A stretch of 64,000 nucleotides of DNA from Hydrangea macrophylla (Eukaryota; Streptophyta; Magnoliopsida; Cornales; Hydrangeaceae). Position 1 is the stretch's first letter. Every line of letters starts with the position of its first letter. The stretch covers positions 52,664,533 through 52,728,532 of the forward strand of contig CM066987.1 of NCBI GenBank assembly GCA_033977485.1, given 5' to 3'. The notes below the pieces were generated by a model. The model did not search any database and was not told the origin of the DNA. It saw only the letters and a list, made by a program, of their open reading frames with translations. A program made the translations under genes and the position numbers. This document shows, piece by piece, positions 47,477 to 57,983 of the stretch.

Positions 47477-48583
47477 TGATGTTGTCAAAATCAAGTTCTT
47501 ATTTAACCCTATTAAAAACGTAGTATGTTGGAGTAGGGTGTCGAGTCCACAGGAATTGATACAAGAACAACGTTTGGGAAGTTTAGTAACTAATTATGAT
47601 GCTCAAAAGAAAGAAGTAAGAAAAGATGATGAAAAGGAGTAAAAATGACTTTGCGTCTTGCGGCTTTTTGTTTGGTTTTTGGAGGATAAAAGGGGAAAAT
47701 AAATACTAATCTAAAAAGCAATAGGTTTGGATCATTCCCCCCCATCTTGGGTCACAACAAGATGAAATGGATTAGTGTTTCAAGCACATTCTAAGGTAAC
47801 ACTTCATTGTGGCATATCATCAAACACAAGGAGTGCATCTATGTGAAAGATGAAGGAAGCTTTGAGATTTCTATAGAAACGGATTTGAAGCTAACGTTTG
47901 ACTATCAAGGATGCATGACATACAAGATGAAGCCTCTATGGCTTCTAATCCAAATGATTTGTCCATCCTACGCTAACTAATCTACTTGGTGGACAAATCA
48001 CCTATGAAGCCTTCAAAAGATAGTATTTAAAACCTAAGAGTATGAACAATCAAAGATGCTTGACATCAAAGATGAAGACCCCAAGTTATAAATCCCACAC
48101 ACAAAATTTATCAAACACGTGGAGTGCAAAATAAAACGTTACATAATATTCCATATGAAATACATAGGGTAGGATTCAAAGTCTAAGTTTTGTCAATCAA
48201 AAATGCAATACAAAGAAGATGAAGCCCCTAGTTTTGAATCCTACACAAATGAACCCTAGAAATGCTACAACACTAAACCCAAGAGTTCATGATCCACAAC
48301 CTACTTAAATCTAACTAATAATAGAAAACATAGCAATATCATCAAAGGAAAAGAGATAGAAAATATACCTAGCCATTAAAACTTCAATCCAAGCTTCAAG
48401 TTTATACAAATAAAGAAGAAATGGAAGGGAACCCAAGTGGGTTCCCAAAAATGAGAGAAGAAGAAGAATGTTGGGAGAAAAACACAAGATATCACCTCCC
48501 TCTACAAAAACCCTATCTCTTTCTATTTATACAAAACCCACACAATGGCAAACTTGTAATAAAAAGAGGAAGAATGCAGGAGG

Positions 48584-49382
48584 CGCGGATCGATCACTTT
48601 GCAATGGCGGATCGATCCGCCTTTCATCTGGGCAATTACTGGTTTCTCGAGAAGATGTGGATTGATCCGCTCTTCTAGCCGGACCGATCCATTTCGGGCT
48701 CATTGTCGCAGAATGTAGGGGTGGGCAAACAGTTCGGTTAACAGAACAAACCGAACCAACAGAACCGAATTTTCAATTTCAGTTCGGTTATTTCAGTTAA
48801 AAATTTCAGTTCGGTTAAAAACCGAACCGAATTAAAAATTTCAGTTCGGTTTTCAGTTGCCCATAGGCAAACCGAAAAACCGAAATTTTATTTTTTATTT
48901 TCATTTTCTATATTATTAATATACTTATACATAACTATATATAATAAAATATAAGTATTTTTACAATTAAAAACAAAGAAAAGTATGCTTTCTTTGTAAT
49001 CTGAAAAAGAAAGGAAAAAAAACATAAAAAAAGGTGTGAAAAATGGAAAAAAAAATTTAAATAAAATTGGGTTTTTTATATTTCGGTTAACCGAATAACC
49101 AAACCGAACCGAATTTGTAATTCAGTTAACCGAACCGAACCAACCGAATTAAATTTCAGTCAGTTAACAGTTGACAAAGTTTCGAACCGAACCGAACCCA
49201 AACCGAACCGAATAGTGCCAAACCGAACCGAACCGACCGAATGCCCACCCCTAGCAGAATGTCATAGGAAGATCGCGGATCGATCCCTTCTCAATGGCAG
49301 ATCGATCCGCTCTTTTTGAAACTGATAGTAATTCCTTAAGAAATACGCGGATCAATCCCCTCAAAAGTACGGATCGATCCGT
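48584..49382 (+). repeat. GGATCGATCC palindrome cluster
   Basis: Motifs GGCGGATCGATCCGCC (48606), GCGGATCGATCACTT, GATTGATCCGC, GATCGCGGATCGATCCC (49271), AGATCGATCCGC and TACGGATCGATCCGT (49366), split in two by the MITE at 48716-49253. Confidence 0.85.
48716..49253. mobile_element. hAT-like MITE, 538 bp
   Basis: Perfect 12-bp terminal inverted repeats TAGGGGTGGGCA / TGCCCACCCCTA and a perfect 8-bp target duplication GCAGAATG (48708-48715, 49254-49261), the hallmark of hAT transposons. The inside is AT-rich with many copies of TTCGGTT / AACCGAA arranged in both directions, so it could fold. No transposase. Confidence 0.92.
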
Positions 49383-49615
49383 CCTTCCTGAAATCTTTTT
49401 TTCCCCTTTTTACTACATGAATGCTACAAGGGTTAGGCTTCACTTCACCCAAGCTTGCATAACCTACAAGAAAGAGATCTTTATTAGCTCAACGAGAATA
49501 AGAACAAGAACAATCAAAAGCACAATTTATGCATTAAATCTTCGGTTTAAGTAACGATTCATGTCCACTAAGCAAAAAATCATGAAGTTAAAAATGCAAT
49601 ATTGGACAAGAATCA

Positions 49616-50855
49616 AACACATTTCTTACTTCCACAGAGATCTCAAATGGACTATTACAATTTGCTCATGATTGAAGATTTCTAAGGGAATTCCAACAGA
49701 ATTTCAAAAGAAAATTAAAAGGACAAGGAAAGCATCAAAATTGAGTTAAGAGCAACTATGGGAGGGGCAAAATTTTGAAAATTCATAGATAAGTTTAGCA
49801 GGATCTTCCAAAGTCGAAGCAGTAGTTCAGAGATTTGCTCAAGACAAGTGATGGATTTGATTCTTGTCCTAGAACGTGTGACTGATCAGTCCCTCTCCTT
49901 CCGTTCTGTTTACACATTTCAGTCACAAACAATTTTGATTAGGGGAGCCTAGGCAGGGGTTAGGGGGCAGCGCCCCCGAGGCGGAATTTTTGGGGATCTA
50001 TTTATACATATTTTCAAATATATTTTCTTGTCATTTTTAGAGTTGAGAGGTTTGGTTAGTGATTTATTATGCTTTTGGTCTATTATACATACTATTTGTC
50101 CAAAGTTGGGAAAGACCGATTAGAATTGAGTTAAAGTATTACATGTAAAAAAAAATTTGGTCTATCTGATACAATTAGGGTAAATTTGTGTTGTTCTGAA
50201 GACAAATTTTGAGTGGGCTAATTAGAATTGGACCAAAATATTTCAAATAATTCTATTTTTTTTTTATCTATTTAATATAATTGGGCCAAGTTTGAATTGA
50301 GCTAAAGTCAAAGTTGGGATTGATTGAATAGAATTGAGTCACAGTATTACATATAATAAACATTTTTGCTCTATTTTATACAATTGGCCAAGTTTGATTT
50401 GGGCCAAATTCAAAATTGAGGGGTCAAATACAAAATACATTTAAACTTGAAAAGTTTTTGGGGGCCTAAATAAAATTTTTAAAATTTTACAAGTCTAAAA
50501 TATAATTTTTAAAAGTTGAGGGGAGGCCTGAGTCCACCCTGAACCCTACATGACTCCTGGTCACAAATTCACAATCAGTTAGAATTTTGAGTTTCACCCT
50601 TATTTTCTATCTCGTTTATATGATAACTAGAATCATGGTGGTTGGACAAAGAATGTCTTGTAAAAGTAACTTTAGAAGACAAATTATCTCAAGCAATTAA
50701 ATAGCATCTACCACAAACCGTTTAAATTGTAAACCACATAACTAATTATGCACCAAAGGCTCTTGCAAACACTACGAAGATCAACTTTTACTTTTATTGA
50801 AAATTTGACTTTTGGAAACTGACTTTTTTTTTCCTTTTGGTTTGTGTTGTGGGAC
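49616..50855. other. AT-rich intergenic DNA with a small palindrome and tandem repeats
   Basis: No gene seen. It holds GGGGGCAGCGCCCCC, a 15-bp near-perfect palindrome at about 49965-49979. Three degenerate units of roughly 95-110 bp around 'AGAATTGAGTTAAAGTATTA ... ACAATTGGGCCAAGTTTG' lie at about 50129-50405. Confidence 0.5.
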
Positions 50856-51042
50856 TGTTAAACAATAATACACACAATTGACCCACATGTTAATTGTGTG
50901 TATAATTGATTTGATTGTACAGCAAATCCTAGGCAATAATCAAGCTTGTAATTAATTGTAATTAACTAGTTTAGATCCAATTGTAATCCTATATATAGTG
51001 ACCTCCATTGGGAGAAGTATATAGAAGAAAAACCTTCTAACA
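50856..51042 (+). repeat. 5' LTR of the copia element
   Basis: TGTTAAACAATAATACACAC to CCTTCTAACA. TATATATAG near 50992 is a TATA candidate. Confidence 0.97.
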
Positions 51043-51054
51043 TGGAATCAGCCT
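51043..51054 (+). promoter_or_regulatory. Primer binding site of the copia element (decayed iMet type)
   Basis: TGGAATCAGCCT directly after the LTR, against the usual TGGTATCAGAGC. Confidence 0.6.
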
Positions 51055-54000
51055 AATTTAGGTCCTCTCTTCCTCTCTCTAGCTTTTTCAGCAACCTGTG
51101 GGTACATCTCATCCCATCAATTTCAGCAACTTCTCTTTCTCTATCTACACCAACGCCTTATCCTCTCCCTTCCTTTCTCTGTTATCACATGCTTTTATTC
51201 CAGAATCATTAATACTATTGCACCAACTTGTCATCTACAAACAGCATATTCGTTCAAGAGAAACTCCATAATTTCTCTCTAAAAATTTCTATCATCATTT
51301 TCTATTACACTAGCCACTACTCTCACCTATACGTATATATAGCCCAGACTTTGCGTACCTCCTATCTATCTACCTCTACCCTCATACAATGTCTGGCTCA
51401 ACTAATGGCTCCAACACCTCAACAACCACTCCAATTGCCGCTCCGACCTTCTCTATCCCTACCATAACCAATCTCATCACCGTAAAACTCACGGATGACA
51501 ATTTCTAACTATGGTCTCATCAAATGGAGGCTTTTCTCTATGGCCAAAACTTTCTGCGATTCGTGGATGGCTCCTACCCATGTCCTACCGCTGAACCAGA
51601 TCACTCTATTTGGCTCCGGGCTGACAAAACACTTGTTAGTATAATCTGTGCTACCCTTTCCGAACCATTGTTGGCCTCTGTTATTGGGTGTGACTCATTT
51701 GCAGCTATTTGGGCTCTCATTCAAGATCACTTTTACCAAAAATCCATTGCCAACTCCTCTTTATCTCGGAAACGGCTCACTAGGCTTGAGCGTGGTACCC
51801 GTTCGATCTCTGATTATCTCTAAGAGGCTAAATCTACTGTCGATGCTCTTGATGTTATTGGAGAACCTGTCTCCAACAAGGATTTGGTTAACGCTGTTCT
51901 CAATGGCCTTGGTACAGAATTTGACATGTTGGTCATGGCTATTGAGAGCTTCAACTCACTTCCACAGTTTTCCACTCTCCGCTCTCGCTTACTCAAATTT
52001 TAGGCTCGCCACCAGACCTCTGCCTCTCCTCAACCCTCTGCATTACTAGCCTCTCAAAATATGTCAACTCATAATTCTGCTTCTCGCAACAATTATCGTC
52101 CCCGAGGACGTTAGAACAATGGTCACCACAACAACAACCGTTCCAACTCTTTAGCCTCCGGCATTCTTGGCTCCACCCCTACCTCCTCTACTATGGTTCA
52201 GTGTCAGCTTTGTTTTGGGATTGGACATTCTGCACGGAACTGCTCAAGGCTTTCCACTTTTTTCCAACCTGCAATACCTAGATCGCTATAGTCTGCCTTT
52301 GTTGGTCTTCAAATTGCTTCCCCACAGGCCAATCTCTCTGGCTACTCCCCAGCTTATCCACATCTGCAATCCTTTAATCCTAGCTGGTATCCTGACACTG
52401 GTGCGTCTACCCATATGACTGGGAATCTGGCCCTTTTACAATAGCGCTCACCTTGCACTAGTCCTGATACAGTTCAACTTGGCAATGGTGACCAACTCCC
52501 TATCACCTATACCGGTAACATGGCACTTCCACTCGGCTCTTCTTCCTTCCACCTTAATAATGTCTATGTTATCCCATCTTTGTGTAAAAATTTACTCTCC
52601 ATTGCTCAATTCTGTACTGATAATCATGTCTTATGTGCATTCGATGCTCATCACTTCTATATATTTGATTTGACCTCCAGTTCTCTCCTCTATCAGGGCC
52701 TATGTAAGGATGGTCTTTACAAGTTGTCTGCCCTTCCCTCTCGTCTCAAAGCTCTGTCAGCATCTCATCAATCATCTTCATTATGGCACCATCGACTCGG
52801 TCATCCCTCAGCCAAAGTCATGTCTTATTTAGGATCTAATAAATTATTATCTCCTACTTTTAAATTTAAACACTCATTTTGTCAAGGGTGTGCTTTGGGT
52901 AAATCCTCACACCTCCCCTTTTCCCTAACTAATGAAATAAAAACTTCTTTTCCTTTTAGTTTAATTCATTCTGATGTTTGGCAATCACCTGTGTTCTCTC
53001 TCTCTGGTTATAAATATTATGTATTGTTCATAGATGACTACACTCATTTCACATGGCTATATTTTATGAAACGTAAATCTGAAGTTCCCCAGCATTTTCA
53101 AAACTTTCTAACTTATATTCGCACCCAGTTCTCTGCCAGCCTTCAATAATTTCAAAGTGATGGCGGTGGAGAATATGACAATGGTCCCTTCAAAGATCTC
53201 TGCTCTTCCCTTGGCATTCACCACCGTCTCTCATGTCCTCACACCCCAGAAAAAAAATGGTCTTGCTGAACGCAAGCACCGCCACATTGCTGACATAGCA
53301 CGCACACTTCTTCTCACCAGTCACGTTCCTCTTTGTCATTGGGCTGACGCGGTTTCCACTGCTGTCCATCTCGTCAATCGTCTTCCCTCTCCTACTCTCC
53401 AATAGTCATCCCCTTTTACCCGTCTCTATGGCCATAATCCTCCATATTCTGATTTGCGCGTGTTTGGTTGTGCCTGTTATCCTCATTTAGGCACTTACTT
53501 AACTAATAAACTCCTTCCAAGAACTGTTAAATGTGTCTTTTAAGTTACAGCTTGCAGCACAAAGGATATAGATGTCTGGATCGCAAAACTGGCCTCGTAT
53601 ACATCTCCCGCTATGTTCGCTTTGACGAACAAAATTTTCCTTTTGCCTCTGCCTCCGACAGCGCGCCTACCACATCAACATGGGCTTTTGTTCCTCTGCT
53701 CCCTCCTGCTCCTCCGCAGCCACTACAATCTGCATCTCAGACTTGCAATCCAGATCCTTCTGCCCCACAAATTTGCCAAGCTTGTCTTCAGCAGTCTGAT
53801 GCTGCCCCATCACAAACGGTACCTTCTTCTACAATAATGCCACATCATACAATGGTTACACGGCAACAGGACGGTACCCGTCACCCTCTAGTTTGGACAG
53901 ATGGTATAATCAGATATCCTCTCTCACAAGCTCTTCTTGCTAAGCTTCCATCCCCTACTGATGAACCAACCTGCTACACACAGGTTGTCCGTGTTCCTGA

Positions 54001-54432
54001 ATGGCGTCAGGCCATGGCTACTGAGTTTAATGCCTTATTGAAAAATAACACATGGGTCCTTGTCCCTCCTGACCCCAAACAACATGTTGTTGGTTGCAAG
54101 TGGGTCTTCGAAATCAAACGTAAGGCAGATGGTTCTATTGAACGCCACAAAGCCCGTTTAGTTGCTAAAAGGTTTTCATCAACAAGCTGGAATTGACTTT
54201 GACGAGACATTTAGTCCTGTGATCAAACCCACCACTGTTCGAACTGTGTTAAGCCTTGCAGTCTCCTTTGGGTGGCCCATGCGCCAGCTTGATGTGAAAA
54301 ATGCCTTCCTTCATGGAATTTTGGATTAAACAGTTTATATGAGCCAACCACCTAGTTTTATCGATTCTGCTTATCCTCATCACGCCTGTCACTTACAGAA
54401 AGCCATCTATGGTCTCAAACAGGCACCGCGGG

Positions 54433-54640
54433 CATGGTTCCAACGTCTCAGCAGTTTCTTATTTCAGTATGGTTTCACTCAGTGTCGTGCTGATCATTCT
54501 CTATTTATCTACCGTTCTGATTCTGCAGTGATGGTGCATGGTTCCAACGTCTCAGCAGTTTCTTATTTCAGTATGGTTTCACTCAGTGTCGTGCTGATCG
54601 TTCTCTATTTATCTACCGTTCTGATTCTACAGTGATGCTT
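54433..54640 (+). repeat. 104-bp tandem duplication inside the copia RT
   Basis: 54433-54536 is repeated at 54537-54640 with few differences. The unit is not a multiple of three, so it shifts the frame just before the YVDD motif. Confidence 0.95.
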
Positions 54641-55599
54641 TTGTTACTGTATGTTGATGATATTATCCTAACTGGCAATCAACCGTCTCTGGTTTCATCT
54701 TTTATTACTACACTTGGCGTTGAATTCGAACTCAGTGATCTTGGTTCTCTCTCCTACTTTCTAGGTCTTCAGGCCACTTTCTCTACCACTGGCTTACGCC
54801 TATCTCAAACCAAGTACACTATTGATCTCCTTCATCGCTACTTTATGGCAGACTGTAAACCTTGCAACACTCCAGTCTGTGCCAAGACTCAACTCTCCAC
54901 TCACAGCAGTGATTTACTTTACGATGCCACTGAGTATCGTCAACTAGTTGGCTCCCTGCAATATCTCACTTTTACCAGGCCTGACATTGCTTATGATGTT
55001 CATCATGTTGCCCAGTTCATGAGCCAATCTTGGTCCTTCCATCTCATTGCTGCAAAACGAATCCTTCGCTACCTTAAAGGGACTTTAGATTTTAGCCTTC
55101 TATTTCAGCGCTCACCCAATCCTCTAACCATTAAGGCTTACTCTGATGCTGACTGGGCTGGCTGCCCTGATTTTTGTCATTCCACCACTAGGTTTTGTGT
55201 TTTCTTGGGCTCCAATCTAATCTCTTGGACTGTCAAGAAACAACCAACTGTCTCCCGCTCTAGTGCCGAAGCTGAATACCGATCTCTTGCTCATGTTTGT
55301 GCTGAATCCACTTGGGTATTTCAACTTCTTCAAGAATTACAGTTCCCTGTCTCTACACCCATTACTTTGCTCTGCGATAATCTTAGTACCACCTATATGG
55401 CATCCAATCCTGTTTTTCATGCTCGTACTAAACATATTGAACTGGATTATCACTTCATCAGGGAACGCATCCTCTCTGGCACTCATCGCGTACAGTTTGT
55501 TCCTTCTCCTGATCAACTTGCTGACATCTTCACCAAAGGTCTTCACAAGCATTGCTTTCAACTTCTACGGTCCACCCTCGTCTCTCCCGGACATCCGAG

Positions 55600-55611
55600 T
55601 TTGTGGGGGAA
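55600..55611 (+). promoter_or_regulatory. Polypurine tract of the copia element
   Basis: TTTGTGGGGGAA directly before the 3' LTR. It is the usual short G-rich tract of copia elements. Confidence 0.8.
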
Positions 55612-55798
55612 TGTTAAACAATAATATACACAATTGACCCACATGTTAATTATGTGTATAATTGATTTGATTGTACAGCAAATCCTAGGATATAATCAAG
55701 CTTGTAATTAATTGTAATTAACTAGTTTAGATCCAATTGTAATCCTATATATAGTGACCTCCATTGGGAGAAGTATATAGAAGAAAAACCTTCTAACA
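55612..55798 (+). repeat. 3' LTR of the copia element
   Basis: Pairs with 50856-51042. The element's final codons run 13 bases into it. Confidence 0.97.
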
Positions 55799-55803
55799 GG
55801 GAC

Positions 55804-56747
55804 AACATTACGAAGATCAACTTTTACTTTTATTGAAAATTATCAAGTATGATTCGTTTGATAAAACTGAAAAATTAAGAGCTAAATTTTAAGTACGGAA
55901 AATTTGAAGTGATTGAAATTACAATATAGAAACAAAGTTTCAAGTGTTGATATTGACTGCATTTCAGTTGAATTTTTTTTCTCTTCAAAAAATTTCAGTG
56001 AATTTTTGGCTACTTTTCTAATAAACCGGTACATTATCACAACCACATTGAAAAAAATTAAGTGCTAAAATTTTTTCATTTTTACCACTTAATTGGCTTA
56101 TCAAACATAGCTAGCGAAAGAAACTAGCTGAAAGTGTCTTACCAAACTCAATTTGTAACAAAAAAACATGGAGAGAAGAAAATCAATCATCTTTTATAAA
56201 CCATGCACATAACAACAAACATAAACACAAAATCCAAAAGCAAAAACCATTACCTTATTTCTGTCTCTTCTCTCTTGATTTCTAGAGAGAAGACAATAGT
56301 GCTGTGTAACCATAAACTTGCCGTATATCTCATCCATTAATCTCTTCCTTTCATCCATACTCTCAAAGAAAACTTCCTCATGAATCATGACTTCACCTTC
56401 TTCAAGAATTTTCATTCTCTCACTACCAATCATCATTGACCTCAGGCACATGGTGGGAACTGGAATCCCCTGCATCTGATAAGTTTTCTTTAAAGTACAC
56501 CTCGGGAGATCTATCAATGAAATTTTCCACTGTTTCATTAACTAAGTTGGAGCTAACACAACAAACCATAGACTCACTACTATTCTAAAAAAAAAGTCAT
56601 CTCTCTCTTTAGGCAACTATGCCAAGAAACACAAAGGTTCTTAGTTTAGAACCCAAGGTGAAAAGCACTTCTTCTGCTGAGAATAAAATTTGAAGCTAAG
56701 AAGTTGGCAGAAGAACATGATGGTTGCTTTACCTGTTGCTTCTCTTG

Positions 56748-56784
<37 letters not shown>

Positions 56785-56914
56785 TTATTCTGAATTTGTT
56801 ACTGACACTAACAGAGCACTGGTAGGCAGGCAAATTCGGCGCTTTGGCTGCATTTCAATGGAGGCTCTGGCTTTATTTGGAACACGTTGTAATGCTGCTT
56901 TTGGTAGCAAAATG
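55804..56914. other. Gene-flank DNA, no clear gene
   Basis: AT-rich DNA. A 114-codon minus-strand frame (56538-56194) contains KILEEGEVMIHEEVFFESMD. I do not recognise it; it could be a single exon or chance. A (GA)n tract lies at 56751-56781. The plus-strand frame running through that tract (56690-57079) is not convincing. Confidence 0.4.
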
Positions 56915-57132
56915 AGGCCCTGTTTGGCAACAGATTTTAAAATTCATAGTGATTATGAAACTCCAAAAGTTGAAATGAAACTATTTGACATCTTTGTTTT
57001 TGGGATTCAATTGCAGAAAAATGTGAGTCAATTGACAAATAGTTGCGGTTGGACAAAGACACTTTGGGCAGCTTTTTGACCATAAGCAGATTCGTGCGAT
57101 TGAATTACAGAAGGTGCTGCCAAACCGGGCCT
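56915..57132. mobile_element. Putative MITE with GGCCCTGTTTGGCA ends
   Basis: Left end GGCCCTGTTTGGCAACA; right end TGCTGCCAAACCGGGCC, its imperfect inverse. About 220 bp, non-coding. No clear target duplication was found, so the class is open. Confidence 0.45.
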
Positions 57133-57368
57133 TGACTCTTGTTTTGTGTGTCACTTTAAATATATAGTGGAGAGGTTAAAAAAATAAAAGAGAGAGGACA
57201 ACATTTGGGTCTTGTTCCTTAGGTGCTTGACTCAAATAGTCCATGTATTGAAGTGTTACAAGTGGAAAACCAAATAAATGGCAGAAATGAAAATTGAAAA
57301 CTAATAAAATAAAATTACAAGGTTTAGTCAATCACTAACCCCATCCATAAACTTAAAGAGTAATATTT

Positions 57369-57510
57369 GGGGCACTAACAACTTCCACTAACACTTACTA
57401 ACACACACTCTCTCTCTCCTAGTGGCACTGTGGGGTCCGTAGTGGACCCCGCAGTACCACTAAGAGAGAGAGTGTATTAGTAAGTGTTATTGAAAGTTAT
57501 TAGTGCCCCT
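57369..57510. mobile_element. Foldback MITE, 142 bp
   Basis: The whole segment is an inverted repeat. GGGGCACTAACAACTT at the left pairs with AATAACTTTCA...AGTGCCCC at the right. Pairing continues through the CT/GA stretch (CACTCTCTCTCTC with GAGAGAGAGTG) to GTGGGGTCCG / TGGACCCCGC at the loop. No convincing target duplication. Confidence 0.8.
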
Positions 57511-57983
57511 AGCAAGACCCAAACTTAAAACCCTTCCTCCTATGTAAAAACCCTATCCATAAACTTAAAACCAATAGCAACCAAGGCTTACTTTTTGAAT
57601 TTTGAATGTAAAAAATTGTATTGCTCTTTAAAATTAGTTTTAATATACATTCTCAAAATAGCATTCCAAACTCACCCGTCGTAATATGCATTTCACTCTG
57701 GGCTTGATTAAACTTGGCTGAAATCTTTTGACATATTTAAAAAACAATTGTGCAGAAAAATCAAATAACAAAAAAAGAAAGGAAAAAATGACAGATTTAC
57801 ATGGAACTATATGAATAAGCTTTATTGTCATAAACATTGCTTATTCTTCATTGTTCATTGAGATTTTTTGACAAAAGAAATGTGAAGATAGAGTAATACA
57901 GGTATAAATTTGTTCATATATACAGATGTCTGTTCTTTCTTGGATTCATCTTGAATAAATGTAGGAAATTATTGCTGCTCATC
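57511..57983 (-). other. 3' flank and 3' UTR of the calcineurin B-like gene
   Basis: AT-rich. Minus-strand AATAAA at 57821-57826, 158 nt after the stop codon, is a plausible poly(A) signal. The remainder towards 57511 has no recognised feature. Confidence 0.55.

Larger units (their letters stand above)
47477..49615 (+). mobile_element. Family X LTR-like insertion, second copy
   Basis: Starts TGATGTTGTCAAAATCAAG, close to the start of the insertion at 37504 (TGATCTTGTCAGAATCAAG). Both continue with a GTCGA-x-(T/A)CCACAG block about 75 bp later. The right end is tentative: AAGAATCA followed by AACAC, against GACAC at 47472-47476 on the left (4 of 5). It contains GGATCGATCC motif clusters and a nested hAT-like MITE. 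No coding domains were seen. Confidence 0.45.
51389..55624 (+). pseudogene. Copia gag-pol polyprotein, broken by stops, frameshifts and a duplication
   Basis: Start MSGSTNGSN at 51389; final stop at 55622-55624, inside the 3' LTR. Order: gag (LWSHQMEAFLYGQN); CCHC knuckle CQLCFGIGHSARNC (about 52202); protease DTGASTHMT (about 52398); GAG-pre-integrase LWHHRLGHPS; integrase with [16 protein letters not shown] and an ERKHRHI segment; RT with [18 protein letters not shown] and YVDD; RNase H with SDADWAG, SSAEAEYRSLA and QLADIFTKGL. Damage seen: stops at about 51507, 51822, 52002, 52111, 53148 and 54328; one extra A in the A-run near 53250; a missing T near 53539; an extra A near 54167; and a 104-bp tandem duplication in RT. 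Confidence 0.95.
50856..55798 (+). mobile_element. Ty1/copia retrotransposon, complete structure, broken coding
   Basis: Two 187-bp LTRs (50856-51042, 55612-55798) differing at about four positions, perfect target duplication GGGAC (50851-50855, 55799-55803), a degenerate primer site, gag-pol in copia order (integrase before RT) and a polypurine tract. Short LTRs and the YVDDIILTGN motif suggest the Ale group; this is inference. Confidence 0.95.

Noticed and set aside
56690..57079. 129-codon plus-strand frame with an (RE)n run
   Set aside because: The run is the (GA)n microsatellite and the rest overlaps a putative MITE.
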